Source of the DNA: Pectinophora gossypiella
Taxonomy: Eukaryota > Arthropoda > Insecta > Lepidoptera > Gelechiidae
Assembly: GCF_024362695.1 (NCBI RefSeq)
Contig: NC_065404.1
Coordinates: 13,990,604 to 14,054,603, forward strand
DNA length: 64,000 nt
Direction of reading: 5' to 3'
Position numbers and translations under genes: made by a program. The notes under the pieces are model-generated. The model had not been told where the DNA came from. It did not search any database and saw only the letters and a program-made list of their open reading frames with translations. This document shows, piece by piece, positions 1 to 12,000 of this stretch (positions are counted from its first letter, which is position 1; each line of letters begins with the position of its first letter).

Positions 1-3000
1 AGCGTTATCGGGGTGGAATATATATGAGGCGGGCGAGTTGTCGACGATGACGACGCGCCGCAGGTCGCGGCCGAGGCTGTTTAGGTCCTTCACGTAGTTG
101 CCGCGGTGGAACACGCAGCTGTCGCGGAACAACCGCGCGCGGAAGACACCCCATCTGGAATTTAAAAGAAAGTTTAATATTTATACTCACTGTGGTTCTG
201 GTACATCGGCTTGCTTCTTAATCGGGGAGCGCCGGTTATTATTATTCGTTATGACAAAAAAAATATCCTGCGTGGAACATACATTAAGTTTAAGATCCGT
301 CAACCAAGTCTTTGCCGCATCCGTTACACAATGCAGTTCGGTTATGCCACCTGGGAACCGGTGTAGAGGGCACTCGTTCACTATGTGAGATAGGGTATAA
401 GGTGATCACATGCACAGTATGGCGACTCCTTTAAGCCCCATTTATGTAGGTGATGGTTCGACTTCCCGTGATTGGTCCTACACCGGTTCATTCGGGTCCA
501 GATTTTTCGTTTGGTGTCAAAGCCAGGACCTTCCGCGTGGGATCTCGAATAAGGTCCGAATTTGTGCCGTCGAACATGTTCCACTCCCACCTCCATGAAC
601 CTTCTACACTAATACAGTTGGCTAGACCTAAACAGCGTCACCACCTATCACGTTGGTCTAACAGAATACTCGGTGAACTGTGGGTATTTAGTTCATCTTG
701 CGATGGATATACCTCTGTCTGCCCCAATTGAGACATAGTCGTGAGGTTGTTATTAATACCCGATACCGCCCCGTTGGCGTGGTCGACGATTTTCCTCATT
801 AAGCGCTTATCGCTATCGGTCCACTAGGGCCGATTAATTCTTTCCAATCGTACCCAATTACCGTCTTAAATTTAGTTTGTTGTCAAAGGTGAGAGACCTC
901 AACGCACGCCCAATTTGTCAGGCCAAGTAACAAGCAAGGCCAACGTCAAAAAAAGAAAAATAACTCACCTGTCTAACAGATCAGCGACGGGGTCGGCGTA
1001 CTTAGCGAGCGATGCAGTGAAGAGCACGCACTCGTACAACTCGCCGCAGCGTCTCAGGAATTCGTCGACGTGTGGTCGCTTCAACACGTACACCTGGTGC
1101 ACCGCGCCGTCTATCTCGACTGGCACCACGAAGTCCGCGTTGTTTATTGGCTGGAAACAAAGAATACGATTTAAGTGAATGAAAAAAATAAAAGCCACTT
1201 TTGATAGAGGGGAGGCCTGTTGCTGGGCATATACTGGGACGTATATAGGCTGTTTATGTATGTTTGATACGAAGTTCTAAACAGAATAATGAACCGTATG
1301 TTGACAGGTCAGATATGTAAAAAGTCGATATCTGTCAGTTTTTACGACACACCAGGCATTTTACATCTGATTGCCCGAAAAAATTAAGATGATTCCACGT
1401 TAAGCCGTTGGTCCCGGATATTAGCCGTAAAACACCTCCACTAACCCGCAGTGGAGCAGCGTGGTGGAATATGCTCCACATCCCCTCCGGTAGATTGAAG
1501 GGAGGCCTGTGCCCAGCAGTGGGACATGTATAGGCTGATTATGATTATGACCCGGGAAAAGCAGCTGAACGTTTTCTTTGTTTTATTTGCTCCTGATGCA
1601 ACTAACATCACGCCTGTATCAACGAAGGGGTAGGCAGAGGTGTATAGTATCTACAATTTTACACTCACTCGTCGCCAGCTATGTTCAAGTCCCATGTAAT
1701 AGGTGGCCAGCCTATTACCATTATCCAGACACAAATCCTGGTAACCACGTGATGATCCAAACCAAACATGAATCCAAATTCAAAGTCGAATTCAGTGGTT
1801 TAGAGCCCAAGCTGGGATACAAACCCATGACACTCCGCTGTAGGTTATGTTAGTCACGCAATCTCCGAACTGGGCTATCACGGATTTGAGCGTGCGGCAC
1901 ATAAACAAAAGAAGAATGAAGAATAGAAGAGAAGAATAACACATACACATACATAAACTCACGCCCGTAATCCCAAATGGGGTGGGCAGAGCCACAAGTA
2001 ATCAAAGACAACTTGCAGCCACTGTTGATACGAAGTCCTAAGATGGATATGATGAACGTTATGGTGATAAGGGATCAGCCTATCGCCCATAACATTAGTC
2101 CATCATGTTAGAGAACGCAATCCCTCTGTCGGTTTTTACGACATGCCCGGGAAGACAAGCAGCTGAACGTGTTCTATGTTTTTTATTTGCTCCCAGAACA
2201 GCATAAGAGAAGAATAAGCAAAAGAAAAATGAAATTAATGTGTAAGAAGTGTAGTATATTATAATGTGGTTCAAAATACTCCAAGAGACTGTTAGCCCGA
2301 GACTACCCCTATACAGGGAGTAAGTGACATCGTAACGGGGATGATTCGGACCATGATTCTGAGTTAATATCAAGTGGAATTTACCGTCGCAAAATTCAAG
2401 TTTTTTTTTGTTGAATTCTATACTTTTGCGATGGAAAATACCACTTGATATTAACCCAGAATAGGGAGCTGAATCCCTAACACCCTGTATTGTTTAGTAA
2501 TATCAAAAGTCATCTAAACGATTGGCTTATACGGTAAGCGATATCCACTAGACAATGGACTGAACACAGTTAAAAAGTACCTATACAATCGATCAAGATT
2601 GTTTATACAATACAATAGAGGGATAGTTTGAAGTTAAGACTCGTTGCAATTGGTCGTAAGATCGATCTGAGTTTCCTTTACGATTAATACATAATAATAG
2701 GTACTGCTATACATCTCTACCTAGCCTAAGACATAGAAAAAGGAATAATACTACGTATGGAACGGCATTAATATGTATACACTTTGGTACCATGTCACAT
2801 TAACTTTTTTGACAAATTAAACCGTAACTCTCACTAAATGTCAAATATGTTAGTGCGACAGAGTCCTAAAGTGGGTACATTATATTGCTCATAGAATATG
2901 TCCTATGCGCGTTATGAGGCACACGGCAAGGCACACGCTTAGATTACTTTTAGATGGATCACGCATTAAGGATACTACGGGCGGGACTAAGGGACGCCCG

Positions 3001-6000
3001 TGTCAAATAAAATGCATGTATGTATATTATACGTGTTTCGTGAGTCAAATCATTTGTCGATAAAGGGTTAAAGGCTATTATAATAAAAAATACCCCGGTT
3101 TTAATCGGTATCCCCATCAGGTATGGTTTATAGTTCAGTTACCAAGGACGAAGACACACGCCACGTGGAAAAGAGAAATTCCACGACGCCGTAATTCTAC
3201 TTAATAACTAATATTATGCGCTGTAAACATTTCCTTTGGAAGCACGAAAGGCGAGTTGCTAATTAAAAAATCTATAGAATCGCAGCGACGTAAAACAAAG
3301 AAAGGAATATACCTACTACATTCACCTCACTTCTTAGCTTTTATTTGCAGGTTGTCCCAAGAGTCCTGAATTGGTTGTCTCAACTGTTGATAAGTGTAGA
3401 GGAACACTCTATGCATTTCAAAGCTTATGCTTCTTCTATCATGATGGTTGTGAGGTGGATGACGAATCTCAGCAACCCTGTGATCAGGGCTTATGCTAAA
3501 CCTACTAAGGGTATACGCTTATAACCAGTGAACACTAAACAAGTGGTTGAAGGACTATAACATACAATTTAGAATGCGACTATAGGTAATACGTAAAAAT
3601 AAACTCATTCAATCATTGCTGTTACAACAATCTTAATTTCACAGGTATTATGGACTCTATTGGTGCAAGTCCATTATCGGAGGTCGAACCGGCGCTCCCC
3701 ATTAAAAAAGCAAGCCGGTGCCACACAGAACTACAGTGACTTTTTTCACCCCACCACTGATATCACAACCCTATATTAGAGGCATCATAGAATACGGACT
3801 TTCGTCACCACCAATACTGGGAAATCCCTGTTACTCATTACAGGTGGCATTCTCAAATGAATCGCGTGTTTATATGATGTTGACCCTCGTGCATATAATA
3901 TTTGCATACAAAATCCAAGCAAGGAATTAATTAATTGTGAGATGGTATTCCGTCATTTACATAAAACGATCAAGGTTAAATTGTTCTACTGCGCTAGTTT
4001 ACAGCTAGTTTTAATACTTACAACCGGATTTTGTACTTCTCAACTTACATTATGATGGCGTATTACTTAGCAGCTTAAATTCGTAAAAGGAGACAAAGAT
4101 ACCAAACATAGTGGGTTTTTATTTTGTCGTTTCATTTTATACATTAAAAAAGTCACAATTTTCACACAAAATTATCTATCCTGTAAAATAATGGTTTTGG
4201 TACTTTAATGCTTATTAAAGTACGCAGTAAAACGTATTAATTTTAAAATTTTTCTTTACCTGATTAAACTCTCATACTGTAATGTAGGTCAAATTAAACT
4301 TTTGAATACGACGTCAAAACCGTCTAAACAATGGATGAGGCGGACACTAGAACGGCCCACTGCATGCATAATAAACACAACTGCTCCAATGAGATACGTT
4401 GTTTTCTGAGCCCTTAAAATTGATCAATAGACAGCATTTGACAACGTTCGTATTCGATTAACACAAGTTATGACAACCTTTTAACGTGAATTAACTTAAA
4501 AGTTTCGGTGTTCGTAATGTTCTTTTAAGAGCATCGTATTATACTCAAGCTATAATCAAAGGTCTTTAGAAATGATTCCGTAATGTAATATATTGTAGAG
4601 AGCGTACCGCAGGGAGCGATTCTTGCACCTTTTACTCTCTAATGATATAGAACAAGTGTGCAGAATTGAAAAATATGTGTAGTTGTTTTTTTAACAGCGC
4701 AGTAGTAACATTAGAGCATTACTATAATTGTAAACAATCAACGCGAATGTCTGCCCATATGGCAATATCATTGTCAATCATAGTCCTCGTACCGTTGTAG
4801 AATTGATTTTCGATTTCGCCCAAACACGAAGGTCGTAGCCTTGACATACGAAGATCCGAATATGGCACAATAGCGAGACATATGCTAACAATGATTGCGT
4901 ACAACAATGCCTGGATACGGTTTTATTGGCTAGTGTACATGAATGCGAGTTAGTCATTTTGTAACCATGTGTGGCTATTAAACCGCAAATTACTGACACT
5001 CGTGGTCACCTAATTAGGTGTCGCGATTGAGGTACAATAAGGTCATAAACGAGTATCGACTAAAGTAACTATAGATAGGCACGCTAGGTATATATATACT
5101 TTTCAAACCTGACTATGAACAATGGCCAGACATTGATTGATTATGGTTTATGTAGAGATCATAATTGATACCACATGCTTTTAACGGGGAAGTAAAACAT
5201 CGTGAGGAAATATCCAATCCCCCTTGATTGAAAGGAGGCCTGTTTGTATTCAGTAGTGGATAGTGGATCACATATAGACTGATTATGTTCTCATACATCT
5301 AGAGTCAATGAAAGACACGACAGACGAGAAAGATTAATCTATCAACGCGGCTATATCGTTCCTTATCTAAAATCGACGTATTTTTCCTTCTTTCTTACTA
5401 GCAACATGCGAAATAACAAATAGTAAGTACTCGTAATTATTGATTCACGGCACTGGTGCAAATTGCATTATTAAACATTAATCGCAATACGCAACACAAG
5501 TACTACAAGGAACATTATACCACATTATGTATTTCGGGCATAATGCGTACGTAATCGTAATCCTAAAAATACACTTGAGGCCTTGATTTTGCGTTCATTA
5601 AGTTAATTTTAGGTCCGAAATGAATGGCGAAAACGGCTAATTTCGCCCTTTAAACCTGATAAAATCTATTTGCGTGCGTGTCAAAGTTCACCGCACACGC
5701 TAAGCGGAGCGAATAGACCTGTGGATCTAGTTAAAAATAGCGGCAATAGTTTACAACAGGGCTATTACTAAGAAAGATTGGAATGACGTAAAGATTAGTC
5801 GGTAACGTTATACGGTGCTCATTAGCTGGTAGCATGACGTATGTTTTACCCCTAGGCTTTCTACGAAGTGAAGTAGCTTAAGGGGCGCCCTTTGCACTTC
5901 TCCCCATGTTTAAAGTGTTTAGCTTTTAAATATTGCAACTGGGACATCCGGAGAACTTACTTTGTTGAAAACGTGACAAACGAACAGAAACATTCCGTCT

Positions 6001-9000
6001 GGACTAATTTTATTCCTTTACGCCGCAAACCATGTCGCTGACTCTCTTCAGGGCTTCAAAAACCTGCTGCGAGCTCATTATGAATCTCAATCTGGTTTTT
6101 CTTAGTGTATTTACCATTATGATGTATTCTATATATTACCCTACTTATTCTGTTGTGTCTATGTATAGTTTATTATTTTCTCTATAGTATGGTTAGGCAT
6201 TATTACGTTAATAATGTATTATATTATATTGAGTATATATTATTATAAGGTGTATTTGTATAAATATTAACTGTAGTTATTATATTAGCCGCTGTTGTTG
6301 CACCGTCAGCATCCAAGTTTTTATGGCTGATTCCTGGTAGTGGTTGCGTGGAAGAAATTGCTTCAGAGCAATAAGGCCGCCCCTTTGTACTGTTGCTAAA
6401 TGTTTTATAAATGTTTGTATGATTTGTTTGTGTGCAATAAAGTATATTATTTGATTTGACCATGTCCCACATAATTGTATTTGTATTTAGTATTAAGATT
6501 TAATAAATTTAAGATTACTAAATAAAGAGAGATCAGATGGTTATGAGTGTTTCCGTTCGTTTTGTTGCGGTGGCAGCATATTGGACTGACAAAATTTCAG
6601 CTCTTTAAGTATTTGAAATTACTTATCATCGACATGAAAGAAGAATAGGTGCCTTCAAAAACCTTCCCACAAATGCTCGTTTTCGAGCATACCCTTAGAA
6701 TTCAAGCGCGATTCTTTAGAATACAGTTTATACAGTAAACAAAGTACTAAAAACATAACAAGGCTGTGTATATAAGGGAGGAGAATAACACCCCCCCCCC
6801 CCCCCCCACGACCCTCCGCGCTGTCGTGATTTACCGAGACTATTTTTAACATTGCTCGCTCGTTTATACTATGAGAAGGTTACTTTAGTCTAGGCGCTAA
6901 ATAGAAGTATTATTTTACCCGTCTGCAAATGGCATTAGTAAGTTTTCTCGTGTTATGATTCATGCTGTGTAGGAGTAGGTGAACAGGTGTAATGATCTTT
7001 GCATAGATCTTGCTTTATGTATGTTCTTTTGACAATTTTGATATATTCGTTTTAAATGTATGGGTGTTGGTGCTAATTCCTGCAGACGCCATCTAATTTT
7101 AAGTTTTACCTGTCATTTTCATAACCGCTAAAAAATGGACGGGTAATCGACAGATGTCAAGGTTATTTACTGAGCCACCAAAGGCCTGAAATGGGTCATA
7201 TAACGACTGCAAACTTAAGTAAATACCTGGTAGCCGGGACCGACTACTTAACGTGCCCTCCCACGCACGGAATCATGTTATTATTTGGACAGTCAGGTGA
7301 TTTCAGCTTATATCCTAACCAGGGACAGTCTTAAGAGATTTTTGTTAAACGCGTGGGGACTGGGCTGTTTCCACCGGGAATAGAACCCAGGACTTCCGAA
7401 AAGCCCAACGCTCAACCACTGGACCACGGAGATCGTTACCTATTTATTCTATAAAAAACCAAAGTCATAAGGTTTCACACACTCACACACACAAACACAC
7501 ACTCTAACAAATATGAACACTAATATTAAGTATGTATTTTAAATCCGAACAAGCTGTTATAACACTGGTACTGTACTGTCATCTCGCATGCACCGATCAC
7601 TGCTCCTTAAGATACAGGCTAACCTAGTTTAAGGAGCAGGGTTCATGTTTTGAAGCTTATGTTTTTAGTTTTTAATCTATTGTCCTAAGTTTGTTGTTTT
7701 TATGGTCAAATAAATATTTTTATTATTTTATTTTATTTTAGATATTGTAACGGAATTATCAGTTTCATAGGAGATTTGCGATGCCCGGTTCTGTGACTTA
7801 TAATGTATGGAACAACAATAAAGTGTGATATTTCCTTATTTGTGACTAATACGGAATTTCAAATCACTGACGTTGGAATGATCTAAGCGGGAAAATATTA
7901 GATTAGATTCAATTAAATCTAGATTTTAGACCTAACTAAAGCTTTTGCTAAAAGTAGATAAAAGTTGTAGTAAAATAAGTATTCTCACGACACTTAACAA
8001 ACGCAGCTCATCATCATCATTCTAGCATTATCCTGTTTTTTTCATAGGGTACGCTAACCTAACCAGAAGATTTGACAGACTGCCTATCTGACCTTCCAAC
8101 CTACGAAGGGAAAACCAGCCAATACAGGTTAGGTCACATACCCCCGAAAAATGCATTTCTCGGGAATGTGGGTTTCCTCATGATGTTTTCCTTCACCGCT
8201 GAGCACGTGATAATCATTCTTGATCCAAACATGAATTCGAAAACAAATTCTACAAACATTGGTTTAGGTCCGTGCTGGAATCGAACCTGCGGCCTCAAAG
8301 TGAGAGGCAAGCATTCTACCAACTGGGCTACCACGGCTCCAAACAAACGCAGCTATACCTACTTATGAAAAAAATCGTAACGCATTTGCCATGCTGAGTT
8401 GCCATAATAGACAAAGTACATATCTATAACTTATTTTACAAATATATTTTACAAATATTATAAACTTATTTTTCAGACGAAACAATCATAGTATTCTTGT
8501 ATTTAACTCGTGTCATAAAACCGTTATTGCTCGAATTTCGTATGAGACAAATCGATCGTTAACATGTAATACACCTTAACATTGCAAATAGGGTATTCAA
8601 CTGGGTCAAAGATAAATTATGTTAAATGATAATCCAGAAACATAAATAGTTTCGAATTTTAATTACGAAGTCAATCACAATGAGCACGAGGGTTGACTGC
8701 TTTTATTGATGACGTCACTATGACAGCATTTTCAAATAAAGTCAATCGTTTTGACAATTCGTAAATAGTATCTCATTTCACTAGGGTACAAAGTAACGGA
8801 TCAGTTCACAAAATTGGCGCGTTCAGACTGACAGACGCGTTTCGCGGACTATCTTTTTAAAACTACTAGGAAACTTTATTGTACATTGCAATTTGCAATG
8901 CAATGGAGAAGACCTTGACCATAACCTTGACTCGGCATTGAGTACCCATAACTTAAACACGGGATATATGAGACTATAAAATGGACAGTAACTTTTATAT

Positions 9001-12000
9001 ACGTATGTACGATAAATCAGTGTGCAGTCCGCGGAAAGTGTATTTTTACTGGCGATGCGACTGATAACGAGAATTTGTGAGGCTTCCGAGCTACAAGTAT
9101 GGGGTTAGTGAGGGGCGACACGATATGTCGTCATTTTTCGGTCGACTAACTATCCCAGCAAGGGTTACGATGAAATTGAATACTCGTACCTAACGATCAA
9201 TACATAACTTAAACAGCCTACATACGTCCCACTGCTGGGCACGGCCGGAGGGGGTATCGATCAATACAGCAAACCAATTCTCAGAACTACAGTTCATTAC
9301 CTCTCTTGATTACAATTCCATTAAAAAGAAACGACTGGCGGCAACGAAAAAGAAAATTTAATATTCATAGAAAGTTCCAAACAAATAATATCAAAAAGAC
9401 AAAACTGCTTTTTAGAGACATCGAATGGTGAAATCTTAAAGTGAGCAGTTCAGATACTTTCACATCTTTGGGCGCTTTTTTTACGTTTGAATAATCTGGC
9501 TTTTTGTATACGGACTGAAAAACCCTTTGTAGTCATTCGTACGTCTGTCGCGCTCTATATACTTCCGTCGCTCTGACGTTAAAGGGAACAGGTTGTCGTC
9601 CCATAATAACGTGTCTCTCGCATTTGAACTAATTATAACACCGGGAAGTAAATATCAGCATCTAATGGGCACATAACGACTCTATGAATGGCGGCCGACA
9701 CACTAATCACTACGATTGTATACAAATTATCTAATTCGATTGTTGGGGACCAACTCGCGTGGACCGATAATTTTCGCAAAGGTCACACTCATTCAAACAG
9801 TTTACAGCGACGCAATCATATACTCTATGCCCTTTGAATAAGATATAGAATAGTGAAATAAGAGGCCGATGTGCCGATGTTATGGGTGCCTCTGATATTA
9901 CATTTTTATTGGATAGGTACGTGGTCACGCGAATCTTCTAAATTCGAATATAGATAGATGGGGAACATAACTTGTATTTCTTTTGTACTAAAGCCTGCAG
10001 TATAAAGCAGTCATAAATATTTGGACTCGAACTATGTAATCGTACTTTGAAAATGTAAAACGCGGGAACGCTGCAAATGGAATAGACGCCGCGTCGGTAT
10101 CACGCGTTACCGCCAATAATACAAATATTTATCTCATACATAAACTCACGCCTATTTTCCGCCGGGGTAAGCAGAGACTATGGCATTCCATTTGCTCCCA
10201 CATCCTCCACATAAATAATAATCATTTCTCTCGACCAGGTAAAATGATTCCTACGCTATTTGCGTAGGCACAGATTAGAAGTAAAACGATCGAAGGGTAA
10301 AACAATTTATACGCTTAATACTACTCACTTAACTCTATTAGATGTATTATTGGTCGTGAAGTGCACGTATCATTTGGCCTGTAAAAAATCAAAACAACGC
10401 AGACAATCGGCTGCATCGACCAAGGTTATCGAGATAGTAATGTATTATGATAAAGCCTTATCAGCACTTGCAGCTTGGAGATAAAATTATTACAAATAAG
10501 TACATATTTATTCATCTAACTTCGATTTAGACGGTTCAGATGAGAGAGATGTATTATTTACCATGTTCTCTCTCTCTCTTCATTAATGACAGGTAAGAGG
10601 TCAAGTTATGATAACGCTTTAATCATATTCCATTTCCATAGTCTACGAACTCCCGTTAAGATGTTCGTATTTGGTAAAACATTATACTTTGACATTATGA
10701 TGTCACTGGTTCGAAACCCGGCTCGGGCTGTAAAACAACTGAATCCGCCTTTAGAGGTTTCAATACACGTTTTGATCATAGATAATTGGTATCACATGAT
10801 TTCCAGGATTTGTCGTAAAAGGCAATGGGCTCGCCCCCTACTACATGAACATGGCTGGCGAGAACTGGGTGTATGTACGGTCACGACCATTAATATGTAT
10901 ACACCATGGTACCATGTCACATTAACTTTTTTGACAAATTGAACTGTAAATCTCACTAAATGTCAAATATGTTAGTACGCCAGAGTCCTAAAGTGGGTAC
11001 ATTATATTGCTCATGACTGTACTATATACCTCTGCTTATCCCTTTGGAGATACAAGCGTGATGCTGTGTTATTAACCTACAGGCACACTTCAACCTATAC
11101 CATCTACTCTTATTTAAGATATGGTGATTCCCCTACTGTATTGACAACTATTCTAAGTTTTAATAAACTTCTCTATTAAGAGGCCCACCTCTGTCTCACA
11201 ATCAAATAAGCTCTTCTCAGAGGGTTTCAGGGGACACCCTTTTCTATCACATAATGTCCTCTCTCATACAAAGTGTAAGTATTTGGCGGGAATCAATGGC
11301 GATTGGATTACCGTTCTATTTTAAAAGATTTCATTTTGTTTCAGTTTATAATTCACAAAACATACCGTAGTATAGTATAGTAGGTATGATTTGTCTTTGT
11401 ATAACATACCTGTTTTGTTTTTGTTTAACGTACCTTAGTAGGTATGTTTTGTCTTTTTTGTCGTTTTCTCTTAGCCGAACCGAACTTTAGCCGAACTTTA
11501 TAATACCTATTCACAGATAATATTATATGCTTTTTGCTTCTTTAGGAAAACCCAAAATTCCAATTATGTAACAAATTGACATTCTTATCTTAACACCAAA
11601 TTCATTACCACACCTTGTTACATTAATTTACAATCAGTAACATAGAAATAAATACTTTCACTATGTTAAATTGTAGTTGAATGTTGACAAACACTGGATT
11701 GTTAGGTACCTACATTTGGAATGATATTTGATTACAATACCTAATAGATATTGATTTGAATAGGTTTCTTGTTGGATAGTTTGCATTGTGTTCTACTAAC
11801 AAGCAATCAATGTGGCTTAGGGTATTGAGTAGGCAGAATGTAAATGTTATGCTACAATTATATTTATTATTATATTACATTAAAATAAGGCGCCATAAGA
11901 GCACAACATTCCTCTATCATGTGCGTAATGTGGGTTGTGAGGTGGATTATCAACCTCCTCAACTCTGGTGTCAGGGTTATAATTGATCCGTCAAAAGAGT

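Noticed and set aside
10586..10942. 118-codon plus-strand frame
   Set aside because: It overlaps a MITE end and has no protein resemblance.
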